Positions 51,381 to 64,000 of a DNA stretch of 64,000 nt are shown piece by piece (position 1 is the first letter of the stretch; the number at the start of each line of letters is the position of its first letter). A model generated the notes under the pieces. The model made no database searches. It had not been told where the DNA came from and saw nothing but the letters and a program-made list of their open reading frames with translations. The position numbers and the translations under genes were made by a program. This DNA comes from Vespa crabro. Taxonomy: Eukaryota > Arthropoda > Insecta > Hymenoptera > Vespidae. Where the stretch lies: contig NC_060962.1 in assembly GCF_910589235.1 (NCBI RefSeq), positions 2,141,732-2,205,731 on the forward strand. The letters run 5' to 3'.

Positions 51381-53345
51381 GTAGTATGGTCATATTAATT
51401 TTTATACTAGTTAACTTCTATTTTCAATCTTATCATTAGACGTACTATCGAGAGAAACAAACTGTTAACAAATTATTTTATACGTCTCATTATTCGACGA
51501 AATAACTTTAAAATAAGTTCGAAAATATAAAAAGAAAATAAAAAAACGAGGAGAATTTAAACGGATGAAATATTTTGAATTCAATTTTTCGCTTGTTCAT
51601 TTTAGTTCATAAATGTTAATGAATTTGCGTAGAAAAATTTGTTGTCCTTTTGTCTTTTATATAACTTGGGAACGAAGTTATTCGTTTTACCTTTTTCATT
51701 ATTAATGTTATATTTTCTGGTAATCGTTCTGTAGACAAGGTTCAAAGGTAGAAATATTCTTTTATCGTATTTCCTAAAGGAGTTTTCGTCGTAGTCGGCA
51801 ATAACTATTATATTTAGCGAGAAAAAGTAGTCTCGTCGAGGAAGCCAAGAAACGAAGACGACGACGACGACTACGACGATGATGACGAAGTTCTTAAAAT
51901 GAGTTATCCGTTCGTCGTTCTTACGACAAGTTGGTTCTTGGATGCGATTAGCCGAAAATGATGTTCTTCTTAGAACGAAATGATCGATAAAAATAGAGAG
52001 AGAGGAAGAGAGAAGATTATCGTTTTTATTTTCTCACGGTCGGTTAATATCGAAAAATTTGTTCGAAAATAATTTTTTTTTATCAAATAAGCATATTAAC
52101 ATCGTGTCGTTATCAATTTATGGAAAAACACGTTTCATCGAGCCAAGGAATGCGATATTCGACGTATGATATATACGTAATTATACATAAGGATACTAAA
52201 GGCTATCATTAGAAATATACGATGCGTATAGCTCGTGAAACTATTCGTAATACGTTATATTATATCGATAGATGCTATTAACCGAATCGACATAAATATG
52301 TTCGTGTTTCTTTAACGAACTAGTCTATGTGTACGTATGTAATAAATTTATATATACAATTGAATTGTTCGTTTTTTATATTCGCACTGTTGGCATTTTA
52401 ATATATTCGTAGGATGCTCCTGGTTCATCGTTCGAAAATTTGACATAACGAAATTTCATTTCGCGTTAACCATTTGGAAATATGCAAGAGGTGTCCGACT
52501 TGACACACAACTAGCTTACTCGTTATCCGCTGGGAGACATTTCTCACGCATCAGCTATAATTAAACGGAGACTTGTAGGATGTACAGGGTAAATGCCAAA
52601 GGTACGATGCATAAAGTTAACTCGTTCGCAATGAACTATCGTATAAACTCGTGGTACATTCTAATTACTTCGTTGAGATATAGTATGGATCAATGTGCAT
52701 TATATCATCTGTTGAGAGAAAGAGAAAGAGATAAAAAATATATTTTATACTTTGAATGAATTTTTCAGGAAGTCGTATATTTATTTTATATTATTTTCTT
52801 CATCCTTTGTTCCTTCATTTACGTCTTATACATTTTTATCTATTCTTATTTTTAAATTAAAATTATTATTTTTATTTTAATCCTTATAATCTTCAAATAA
52901 CATAACGTAATATAATGCGTTGTTTTATGAAAGTATTTATCCTTGTTTGTTTTTTCTAACATATATATAATGTACTTACATGACAAACGTTAGCTTCAAA
53001 CCACTACGTCTGATCTCTTCTTTTCACTCGTTTCCTTTAATACAACGCTTGTTGCGTTATAAGCATTCCATTCATTCGCTCTCATGTTTATTAATGCATT
53101 TCTGCTCGTTCGTTTTAGAGGAACTACACTGTAAAGTCAAGGCGTTAGTAATAGACACGTCTTTGCTCTCCTACTTTTCTCGTTTGTCTTTTATCTTCCT
53201 ATTCGTGTTTTTCTCCTTTCTTCTTCCCATTTCTTTTTTTATTTTTCCTTCTTCTCGTACAATTCCTATCTTCCTTTTTTGCGAGAAAGTCATTTATCAT
53301 ACTATATTTTTTTACTCTTATCATGACGATTTAGTTTCTCTAGAG

Positions 53346-53395
<50 letters not shown>

Positions 53396-55312
53396 TATAT
53401 GTATATAGTGTCAATCATTATAGTTACCTATTGAATTTGAGGTCGGTGGCATCGTTCAACGAACAGTCCATTTTCGTCGCATTGCGGAAAATCAAATGTC
53501 CAAGTATTTCTATTGTCACATAATATCATCGTTCTTTAATCTCGTTTAACAATCTGACGAACGTCATCTTTTGTTTTATGCATATTTTTTGCTTTTCGAA
53601 CTTTTTCAAAAAATGTTTCATTAACGAACAAAAATGTTTTATAATTAGACAACAAGATTTTATAAAACACAGGTTTTTTTCTTTCATGTTTGTTACATGA
53701 AAAGTCGGATAATTTCTTCCTGTTTTTTTTCTTCTCTTTACTTTATCCTTACTTTATTTTATTATAACTTAATTTTTCTTATTCGCAAAGATTCGACTAT
53801 AATGTTTTTTTTATTATTTACAAGTTTTTATATCTCATTACGTTCGTAAGTTTTATTATCTCGTTAGCATGGTACGACGAATATAAATCCGTTTCACTTG
53901 GCGGTCGCATGATCGGCATGTCTTTACTACTTCCTACCAACTTGAGTTCTCTCTCGAATGTACCAACGGACTTCATTAATTTCGCTTCACTAACGGATAG
54001 AGTTGTGTATAGAGAATATTTGCTGTATTATCACGATATTTGACGTCCATCATAACGACCTTGAAGTTTCACATCAAAGACACAGTAATCGAGTCTCACA
54101 AACTAAACGTTTATTGATGTCCTTGACAAGAAACGAACGTATCGAACAAAGTTGGATTTTAAAGTGAATTTCTTGTAAAATCTTTCGTAATTGTTTACGT
54201 TTGAATATATTCCATTTCATATTTTATCCAATTTGAATTGTTTTAGATACGTGATCTTTCATAAAGTTTTTTATTCGATCAGACTAAAGTTTTCAAATAT
54301 AGTTATAAGTTCTTAAAAGATCTAAGTTCGAAAGGTAGATCGTAAAAAGGCGAACAATCGAATAAAATATTTAAATTACTTCATTCAATTGTGAGAATGA
54401 TCTATAGATCAATAAAAATCGAAAAGTTTTTGTTATAATTATCATTGATACTTCAAGTAACATATTCGTATTTCTCTTTCTAATTTTATTTTGATGGACA
54501 TATTGTATTCATAAATTTTTTAGTTAGAGAAATATGAAAGGAAGAAATAGACGATCGATCGGAAGAGGATCGGACAGCTGTAAGATGGGTGTGGTAAAAG
54601 AGGCCGATTGAACCGGCTTATTTCCTGCTGGCTTCTTTCCTAAGCGATCGAACGTGAGTATTATCGCGTTGCAAAAGCCACGCCCTACGATCCATCGAGA
54701 CCGTTCGTTCGTTTTTTCCAAGGATTCTTCATTTAAACGAGTTAATTGTCAATAGCGCGTTTTGCATATGACAGCTCGCTGCTCGTATTCGAAGGATCCA
54801 AATGTATGCCGATATCCTCTTTTGAAATCCGCTAGTATTATTTTCAGAGATGCAAGAATTGCTAGAAATGAAAGATGGTTTTTTAAGAAAATCATTTTGA
54901 AAGGAATCAGATCAAATGACAAAAAAATTAATAATAAAATATCTAATATCAGTTTATTTATATAATAGATAGATCACTCAGATAGATTGTACAATAAAAA
55001 ATGTAATAATATTTTTTAAAATCATTACTTTCTTATATTAATTTTCATAAGATTATTATCATTACGATGACTTATATCATAATGGTACTTTCAAAATGTC
55101 CAATTCGGAATAAACAAAAATATCATTTCTAAGATAAATGTGTGCATAGATATATACGTATAGTATATCTGCTTTTGATAATATAACATTTTGCCCTTGA
55201 AAGTTCAGTTCTATGAATAAATCTATTTCCGGTGCAAAGCTGACTTGGATGAATCAGTCAGGCTGTAAAGAGTGGGTATAGATACATATATATAATTCAT
55301 ACCTTAAGGGTT
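51381..55312. other. Non-coding region, no gene recognised
   Basis: A+T-rich DNA with a (TA)n run near 53348-53390 and a clustered GACGACGACGAC stretch near 51858. Frames are low-complexity. It could be an intron of a + strand gene starting at 51.2 kb or plain intergenic DNA. Confidence 0.5.
53348..53390. repeat. (TA)n microsatellite
   Basis: Uninterrupted TA run of about 20 units. Confidence 0.9.
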
Positions 55313-55437
55313 AAAAAGAGAAACGCAAGAAAAAGAGAAGAAAGAGAAAAAAGAGAAGAAGAAAGAGAAGAAGAAAGAGAAGAACAAGAAGAAGAACAAG
55401 AAGGAGAGAAGAACAAGAAGGAGAAAAAAAGAAGAGC
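55313..55437. repeat. Polypurine tract
   Basis: About 125 bp of A/G with a few C residues on the + strand, built from AAGAGAAG and AACAAGAAG steps. It directly precedes a CpG-rich block. Such tracts can form triplexes and often flank insect promoters. Confidence 0.8.
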
Positions 55438-55660
55438 GGTCATCTCAGAGCGATACGACGAGGGGTTGCTTTTGCTTTGAGGGTTGTTTGTGCGGGGTGC
55501 GGCGCATTGCTTTCGTCGGTCGTCCTCGGATGTCTTCGGGCGTCGCTTCGACATTCGACGCGTTGCAGCGAACAGTCGGTGGCCGAACGTCGCGACGCGC
55601 ATTTCACACACGAACAACGACGAAAAGGACAACGACAACGAAGAGAAGAAAGGACGATAA
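55438..55660 (+). promoter_or_regulatory. CpG-rich block, possible promoter/5' UTR
   Basis: A sharp local rise in G+C and CpG (clusters of TCGTCGG, GTCGCG, CGACGCG) in an otherwise A+T-rich 14-kb stretch, with an initiator-like AACAGTCGG near 55570. In Hymenoptera, CpG-rich islands often mark unmethylated promoters of regulated genes (general knowledge). Orientation is inferred from the purine-to-CpG order and is uncertain. Confidence 0.28.
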
Positions 55661-56021
55661 AAACATTTTCTTTGTTTTTCTTCTTAATTCACCGACGAGA
55701 CAGCATCTCATTTATTCTTTCTTTTTTTTTTTTGAAAATTTTGACCATATCTTGTTTTCTTCCTTTCGTGCGAATTTTTCTATTTCTCGAAGAAAAGAAA
55801 ATAAAAGGAATTAACAAAAGAAAAAGTGACAGAAGATAGAAAAGAAAACACCGGAGCGGTCAACGATCATATTTTTTTGAAGTCCTATTGGAAGATGCAA
55901 GACGATCACCGTTATCGCTCATTCGGACGATACTGATGGTCTGTATTTCATGTGTTTTTCTCCTCTCCATTATTTTTCTTTTTTTTCTTTTTTTTTTTTT
56001 TTTATTTTTTATACTTTTGCT

Positions 56022-56192
56022 ATGGAAGATGAAAAAAAAAGAAAAGAAAGGATCCGAGAGAGGACGGAAAAAGAGCTCGACGCTAGGAAAGCGAGGATAT
56101 GCTTCAAAACGAACTTACCCAAGGATCATCGATTGAAGTCTATGTGGATCGATGCTCGTGCGACGTATAAACTCGAGGCAATACTCCTTTGA
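56022..56192 (+). CDS. Unrecognised 56-aa charged open frame, doubtful
   Basis: An ATG frame about 450 bp downstream of the CpG-rich block. The N-terminal half is highly charged and would form a helix (MEDEKKRKERIRERTEKELD); the remainder is more mixed. A long T-rich tract precedes it. No family is recognised. It could be the first coding part of a gene extending out of the window, or chance. Confidence 0.15.
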   Translation: MEDEKKRKERIRERTEKELDARKARICFKTNLPKDHRLKSMWIDARATYKLEAILL

Positions 56193-56620
56193 GAATTCCG
56201 TGGATTTTTTCGCGATTATCGGTTTTTGTCGCCGACAAAACTTGTCGTTAGACGGTGTCTACCTGCTGAATTATCTCTCTCACGATATTTCTACAGGGGT
56301 GACGCCTAAATTATAAAATCTCATGGCTTGTTCGTTAAATTATTCTTGTATTTTTTAATCCAAAGTGACTGACATTGTACAATATTCTCATTTCTCTCAT
56401 TTCTATATAGATGTTTTCGGTGAATTAATCGTCCTCCCGTTCATATATTCTTCAAAAACAGACTGGTATAGCTTGTAATTTCGAATTTATCGGATTCGAA
56501 AAATAAAGCTATAGAAATGTGTAATTGAAAAACGATTTTGTCGCACGCTTTAGGAATCGTTATTAATTACTGCAGTATTATTACGACCAATAACAGAAGG
56601 ATTCGTTTTCTCCCTTCGTC

Positions 56621-56680
56621 TCTGCCTGCCTGCCTGTCTGTCTGTCTGCCTGCCTACCTGCCTTTTCGTCTGTCTGTCTA
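56621..56680. repeat. (CTGC/CTGT)n tetranucleotide repeat
   Basis: Alternating TGCC and TGTC tetranucleotides with small interruptions. Confidence 0.85.
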
Positions 56681-59600
56681 CCCGTCTCTTTTTCTCTTTC
56701 TTTTTCTCTCTTGTTCTCTCTGTCTCTCGAAAGATCGAACAGAGTTAAGAATGAAATTTCTTTTTTTAATATGTGTATTGTAACCAATTTCAATAATCAT
56801 TCAATAAAAATAGAAAGTACTTAAACCATAGATATGTAATATTCCAGAAAAGTTGCCAAGAAACAAATATCTTTCGTAAAATTGTGAAATCGGAAAGAAA
56901 GCTTCTCTTTTTTTTGTGTAACATGTTATATTATCTATTATAGGATAACAGACTAAAGTATTTTTTTTGTTTTTGATTATATCTGTGTCAATGCATAGAT
57001 TTTTTTCGATAATTAGCTAATATATCGATGGTATGTAGATAAATCGATTCGGCGTGCTCGCTAATTGTCATTTAGTATGACCGAGTACCGGAAAATATAT
57101 GAAGGTAATTACGATCGATAAAAAGATACAAATAGTTCAATATTTTGTCTTCTTCGTTGGTTTTCCGTCACGTAATTAGGATAAACGTTTTTTAATCTAT
57201 GTTAGACTTTATCGATTATTCGTACAGTGGGATTAAATTTTCTTTTTTATTTTTTCTTTTTAAATAAAATGTTTTAAAGAACATTAATGTAATATCACAA
57301 GATATTATATTTTGTGATAGCAAAAGAAAATTTCATCATTAAGAAAATATATGAAATTTCCCGTCGGATCGAAGGATGTAAAAAGAAGTATAGATAAAAT
57401 GTGAAAAATAGATACTTCAACTCAAGAAGATTCTATATCACGAAGATGGTTTTTCTACAGAAATTATCTCTATTTGTTTCAAGAAAGAATATTAAAAAGA
57501 AGAAAAAGAAGACTTGTTTACCCGTCACAGTACTCGAATGTTTTCGATGTTACTTTTTGGCGTCGCCATTCTTGTTGGTTCTTCTGCTGTAGGATGATAA
57601 ATTATCAACGAAATTTTCCGACGCTATTTATCGGATAATCCCTTATTTTTTGTGCTTTTATTGAATGAAACTTGAATTTTAGCGATAGATATTTATGTGT
57701 GTCCGTCTTGTGTACATGTGTGTGAAATCTCATATTGTAGAAAAGAAAAATGTAAAAATATGGGAAAGGAAAACGATGGTGACGTTGATTCGCAGAAAGA
57801 ATATCTCATAAAGCTGAACCGACGTGCTTCATCTGCGGTTTATATATAGAAATTTTTGTTGCGTGTAGTGTGCGTTTATATACATGGGCATTATCGTATA
57901 TCGGTAGTGACTTAGCAAACGCTCGAAGACGGCTTGAAAGCATTTTTAGTCTGCTCGGTAATAAATGGACTCAGCAAATTTGCCGATGACGGCTGGAGTA
58001 CGCACCAATTACATATTCCTCTTAAGAATATATTTCAGGAAATTTCTTATCGTCAGTCATAAATAATTTTGCCAATTTTCGATCACGACGACCCATTCGA
58101 ACATATTCATAAAATATTAATATACTCTTCTAAATAATCATATAATTTTCATATTTTTTGTTTGTATAGTTTATTATCCATCTTGTGATACTTATGAAAA
58201 ATATAATAGAGAAAAAATATATATATATATACAGACATACATAGATAATCATAGTGTCATAGGAATTATTAATTATTAATTATTTTATATATTTTAAATT
58301 TTATTATTGAAATTTAATTATATCTACAATAATTTTCTTGGTCTTGGTCAAATTTTGGTCCTTTGTCGCTTAATAATATGAATACGATCTTTATATTTCT
58401 TTTTCTTCTCACAGAATTCAACAAAGGAAAGGAATCAATATATTCTTTTTTAAAGATGTCTCCTACCAGAGATCCGATAATGAGGTTGGAGATATTCTGT
58501 GATCTGGGCCCGAGAGTTCGTTCTTCATGATTAAACGCATGCTATGATGTTCGGTATCCCTTGTGAGGGTTCTTTTCATCCATCTTTCTTCACTTCTTAC
58601 AAAAAAAGAATGTTAAAAGGGAGAGATCGTATGAATTATGTAAAAGCAATGTAGTATGTACTTGTCATTTGTCTTCAGATAAAAAAACAGAAGAGAACGG
58701 AAATATCTCTTTCTACCCCTTATTGTTATTATCGAAAAGCGTGACTCATAATCAAGACAGAAAAATATTTTCAAGCTTTCTCTATTCTAAAGAAACAAAA
58801 GAAAAAAACGATGTATTTGGTTTGTCACTACTATTTTATAGTTCCCTATAAATCTTCTTCGTTTTCTTTTTCTTTTCGAAAGAGAGAATTTAAAGTGTTT
58901 TTTGAAAAAATTTCGTTAATGTTCTTTCTAACGAAAGAATGGTCTTTGGGGGTAGACTTTTAGACAATGTTTTACAATCGTTTAATCTCGTGATGATTTA
59001 TAAGAGGATGATTTTTTGTATAACAAAAACAATGAGTAGATTACTAGGAGACGATAAATCATTTTAGAAATTCATTTTGATTTTCTGATTTATTTCATAG
59101 ACCGTAGAATAAACCTATCATCAGGTAGTTTCTTTTTTTTTAACTTATTGTTATATAATTGAATTCGTGATTATATTTTAGTTCCGCTATTCTCTCTGTA
59201 ATTGTTTCTATTTAACGGTTGTAGTATTTTTACTTTTTTCTTTCAAAGTATTATATATTAGAGATTATATCATTTCTAATTTGCAAACTCTTTTAAAATC
59301 TAGCGCATTTTATGATATTTCAGTTGGTTTCAATTTTAATTGCTCGTAATCATTTGATTAATATTCTATCATTATTTTATCTCTTCTCAAATCTTTTTGT
59401 CAGATTAAGAAGCATCATCCATATTTTCTTCGTTTCTTTCTGAATCTTCTCTTACAATCATCTTCTTCTCTTTTCGAGAAGACTTCAAATGGCGGTCTTC
59501 GACTTCTAAATCCATCCATCACATTATCGATTATAGTTATGTGAGTCCCGAAACTTTTCGATTTGTTATAAAACGTTTTTCTTCCACCCTAATCGGTTCT

Positions 59601-59816
59601 CGGTCGTTTCTTGTCGATAATCTGTGAAGAGTCGATTTTATTGGTACGATATCGATCGAATTCGTAGTCGAGACGCACTAATGGAGTTTCTGAAGATTAC
59701 TCTCCATCAGCTTTCTTGTCTACTCTTCTCAATAAGCTAAGGATTCTTCGAACATTTGAATATTTTTTGCTCCTTCATACGAATTTTATATACCTTGTGA
59801 AGTAGTATTTGCTTCG

Positions 59817-59864
59817 TTATGTTGAAAAATTGATGCTTGCTACGACTTCAATTTTTCAACATAA
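59817..59864. repeat. Inverted repeat, 17-bp perfect arms, 14-nt loop
   Basis: The left arm TTATGTTGAAAAATTGA (59817-59833) and its exact reverse complement (59848-59864) flank the loop TGCTTGCTACGACT. The stem is shorter than usual microRNA precursors. I recognise no known microRNA seed. Confidence 0.85.
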
Positions 59865-61077
59865 AAAAGTATCATATAAAGATGAAAACATCAATTTTTA
59901 CGTTGTATTTTTTCACTTTTATATTGTGTACCTCTTTCCTAGAAAATTTTTAATATTTCGAAAAAATAGTAATGATATTTCAAAGATCCTACGATAGTTT
60001 CTACGTAGGATTAGTTGATAATTTCTATTCAATTTATTTCAAATTGTGTGTCATTCACGATTCGATTGGAATTTGATGTGGTAACACGAATTTTGAAACC
60101 GTGATAAACATCAAGGGAACGATATTCTGTTTGGATCGAAGTTCGTGCGCCAAACGAGGACTGTTTGCAGAACGTAGGAATGGCGTGATAGTTGTTCGTG
60201 TCCTTTGGAAACGAGAGAACGATCAGAGAGATACAAGAAAAGAAAGAAAGACTGCAATTCTCTCTGATTGCAAACTTCAACGAATATAAAAGCATGCTCA
60301 ATTAAATACAATGATTTGTAACGATTAATTAAAATAACCGCAATTATTAAAACAGAGAGAGAGTAAGAGAGTGAGAAAAATGAAGTGCGTTAAAGTGATC
60401 TTGTTTCTTCATGCTAATGAATATGTGCTCAATTGAACGTTCCATAATTAAACTAACTACAAGATTTGGAAATCGAATATCAATATGTATTTGCCTCTTT
60501 TTTTATGTTTTGATTTCCTGTATTTATCTCTTTGTTCTTTTTCAAAGATAATACGAATGAACTTATTAAAGAGCCTAATATTCGAAATATGCCAAAAACA
60601 TCATGTTAGTTAGTACGTATCGATAAATTATCTCTTTCGCATATTTTATCCGGAGCTTGTCTTCGGTATTCTCTTTCAGTATGAACCATTATCGTGAATT
60701 TTTGATACCACAGTTGGAATGTGTCAGTGGAAAAAGCTCTCTGTCGAACAAAGGTGTGCGTCTATCCTCCTATTTGGCGTTACGCCAGCACTCCGTTTCA
60801 AGATTTCGTTTTGTCTTTCCTATGTCTATCTCTTCTTTCTTTCTTTCTCTTTCTTTCTTTTTTTCTTCTATTGACAAAAAGGTTGAGCACTCAAAACGAC
60901 AGATGGAAAAGAAGTGACTCGATTTGATGATTCCATCGTTTTTTAAGATTTTTGTCGATCTCTTTGGTCTTTTTTATATGTTCCATAAACAAAATAAATT
61001 CGTCGATTAAGTGTTAAAAGGAAAGTGATTATCGTCAATGTTACCGTGTTATCTTCTCTAAATGGATTTATCATTAT

Positions 61078-61115
<38 letters not shown>

Positions 61116-62412
61116 AATTTAATTTTACTAAACGTACGATCGATTATCTTCAATTCTTTTTATTTAAACCTTCTTAGAAAGGAAGGCATGTTCATCTTCG
61201 TTAGGCTTCATAGCTAAGAAACAAAGTTTATTTTCAATCTGGCTAACGTGAAACGATATAGATAGGATAAATAAGATGTAAGAATTTTAGTATGATTCTT
61301 CTTGTGGATAAACTTCATCGATGTAATATTATCATCCATAATTAACTTTTTTGACTCAATTTTATTTTTACTTTCAAAAGTTTCTTTTTTGATTGCACAA
61401 AATAAAATTGTTTCAAATTTATAAAACAAGTATTAAGGATCGTCGAATAGTTTATTAATTTATTGTTTCATTTCAAGGAAACAAATTAGCAAAATCACAT
61501 TTTAACAATTTTATGGAGTATACTTGAAAATAATTATTTCAATATGATCAACGTGATATAATGAACACAGAAATCTTTACTTAGGAGTAAAGATATACAT
61601 TGAATAACACTTCGAAGTGAAAAGTGATAAGATCTTATTTTCTTATTTCTCTAAGGACTTATTTTCTTCTTTTTGCTTTTCTAGTATTCAAGACAATATC
61701 GTACTAATAGTAGTAATACTTATTTTCCTTCAAGAGGTAAAAACCCACGTTAAATATCCATCTTGGATTAATAGCTTTGCAACAAGATTGCGAACGGATA
61801 CCTATATTGTACCCTCTTAAAAGGATGAAAAAAAGAAGATAAAATATTCGATGCTTGAAAGGAGAATCCACTTCAGTATTTCTATGAATTTACTGTAGCT
61901 GCTTACATTTTTTAAATCTGTCGTGAATGATTCGTATTAACGTAAATTTCACAAGTAAACAATTAATAATATCTCCCTTTTGTCATGTTTTAATCATACC
62001 CACTTTGAATCATACGAAATCCTTTATTTTGCGATAAAAGTAAATGAAAGGAGACCCTTTTCTTATGTGTTATTACAGACTCGTGTGTATCGTTAATAGG
62101 AAAGGATATCTTGTATACATAAATATTTACTTAGTAAAATAATAAATTCGTTTTAATTAATAAATATAATTTAATATACGTTCCGTTATAATTTAACCTG
62201 TGTAATTTTAAATCTTTCTCAGTGGTCATGGGATATGAATTTTACATTTATCAAAAAACGAAAATATAATTTAGCATAACGAACAAAAAACCGGGATTAG
62301 GTATCATTAATTTTTAAAAACTACCGATTGTTTTAATGTATATTAACAAACTCTTGACCAAGTTTTCTAATCGAAGGACGCAATGTATCATTGAATATCT
62401 CTATTCGTTTTG

Positions 62413-62413
<1 letters not shown>

Positions 62414-62446
<33 letters not shown>
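62414..62446. repeat. (GT)n microsatellite
   Basis: GT dinucleotide run of about 16 units. Confidence 0.95.
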
Positions 62447-62447
<1 letters not shown>

Positions 62448-64000
62448 AATGTGTGTGCACATACAAGGAAATAATAGTACGTCGAAACTCGAATCATTTA
62501 TCAAAAGATGAATGACGTCTGTTATTAGCAGAGTTATAACACTTTTCATCGACAACGTCATGACGCCATAAACTCCTCCGGTCATTCGTCACGTTTATGT
62601 CTTCTATAGCTTTCTATGAGTGAATATTGCGTGCAAACGTCTTGACGATTCCAAGTTTATACCCATTAGATTTCTCTCGGGACCTTCAATAGTGCAGACA
62701 GTGGTACAAGCATATAATTGCGGCGACAATAGATAGTCATTCCATTAATCATTTATTTTACTTTTATTTATATTTCTTTCTTTTTTATATTTTTTATTCG
62801 CACGAAACGAAATAGAAATCACGTTTACATACACGATAGACGCGTATTTATGTAAGATATGTTATTTAAATATTTGATAAGGAGATAGCTTTAATTGGTA
62901 TACATAGATAAGTAAATTTGATAACAGATGATAAAAAAGTGAATTTTATTATCCATTTTCATTTCTTTTTAATTTGTCATTGGATCCATAATATATTCTT
63001 AAAAAATTTCGTGCGATGTTTTGGTAGTTTCGATTTAACTTTTCGTAGAATGAAAGCCTTTTGGTATAAGTTTCAATGATATAAGCATATTATTGACTTT
63101 GTTCGTTCCACTCCTTTAATTTCATAGATCATTTCAAGACGATCAACAAATATTTTTCAACAGGATCGTTCTCCGTTTACTTTGTATTTTATACGAGCGA
63201 TGATAGCTTGAATGCCAAAAATTCAATTTCCGTCGCGTTTTCCAAATCTTATATTTTCATTGTTGTCATCTAAGTTTCTCTTTTAATTTTCGAAAATATT
63301 TAAGAAAGGTACAAGAGCAAATTTAATACAGACCGATTGATAATCGTAAAAAATTCTAAGCTGAGAGTACATCAGGATTGATTGAATTTTGGTCAACGGA
63401 TTTTTTTCGATGACAAAAATGAGGACGATGACAATGACGCTGATAATGTTGTTTTTCTTTACCTTTACTGCATATTAAATTATATTAATGGATAAAAATT
63501 TATACTGAGAGAGATGGGGAAAGGGAAGTAGATCGATCTTGAGATGTTTATTTTTATTTTTAACAAGTATAATTGTGAACTTATCGTAGTTCACAATTTT
63601 ATGAAATTGTTGACTATATTTTCTAAAATGTTTACCATATTAATCGTACAAATATGAACGTAGATTATATTTATTTAGTACATTTTATTTAAAATAAATG
63701 TAAATAAAATAAAGAACGATATAAGACGGTTATAAAGGGATAGATATAGAACTTAAATTAAAAGATATAGAAAGATCAAGAAAAAGAAATAAAGGAAGAA
63801 AAGGAAAGAAAGGAAGGATAAAAGTGGACGATGGGAAAAACTAAGCGGAAAGAGATACTTGATAAATCTCTATTTTTACCATGGAAAATCGATTTTTTAA
63901 TGTCCGGTGCAATAAATGCGAAGAACTTTTTGAAAAGGAACTTGGAAATTGGAATTTGAAAATGCATAAATTGAATTGCATGTATATTTAAATATGAATT

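Larger units (their letters stand above)
56193..64000. other. Non-coding region, no gene recognised
   Basis: A+T-rich sequence with simple repeats: (CTGN)n at 56621-56680, (CT)n near 61081-61115 and (GT)n at 62414-62446. A 17-bp-arm hairpin lies at 59817-59864 and a near-duplicated 31-bp motif at about 57907 and 57966. No frame resembles a known protein and no promoter is evident. It may be intron of a gene starting near 55.5 kb. Confidence 0.5.

Noticed and set aside
63568..63600. 11-bp inverted repeat AATTGTGAACT/AGTTCACAATT
   Set aside because: Short and A+T-rich. Repeats of this size are expected by chance in 64 kb.

Overview
This is an animal nuclear genome window, almost certainly insect and probably hymenopteran (an inference). 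Genes have many short exons with GT-AG introns, A+T-rich intergenic DNA, long (GA)n, (TA)n and (GT)n microsatellites, and proteins that match insect families. Nothing prokaryotic is present: no operons, CRISPR arrays or insertion sequences. I also saw no transposon coding region or convincing tRNA.

Layout. Positions 1-13300 are non-coding, with microsatellites. At 13.3 kb a CCAAT/TATA promoter precedes a candidate first exon ending in a consensus splice donor. About 10 kb of apparent intron follows. From 23733 to 35467 (+) lies the main feature: a predicted secreted protein of about 3,595 residues with 14 chitin-binding peritrophin-A (CBM14) domains, long collagen-like Gly-X-Pro stretches and Ser/Thr-rich mucin linkers. 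Its middle is a seven-copy tandem array of near-identical 783-819 bp modules.

Four compact conserved genes follow. Hrs (ESCRT-0; VHS, FYVE, UIM, clathrin box) is at 36698-40228 (+) in 11 exons. The CLEC16A/ema orthologue is at 41104-45423 (-) in 14 exons. Dnmt2, the tRNA cytosine-5 methyltransferase, is at 47896-49092 (+) in 2 exons. A small Maf bZIP factor (maf-S) is at 49588-50275 (-). Hrs and ema converge with nearly abutting poly(A) signals, and both act in endosome sorting or maturation. Dnmt2 and maf-S also converge.

From 50.3 to 64 kb no conserved protein is recognisable. There is a candidate basic first exon at 51.2 kb, a polypurine tract next to a CpG-rich block at 55.3-55.7 kb that may be another promoter, and scattered repeats and hairpins.

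Exon boundaries were worked out by hand from splice sites, reading phase and family similarity. They are predictions, not transcript evidence.
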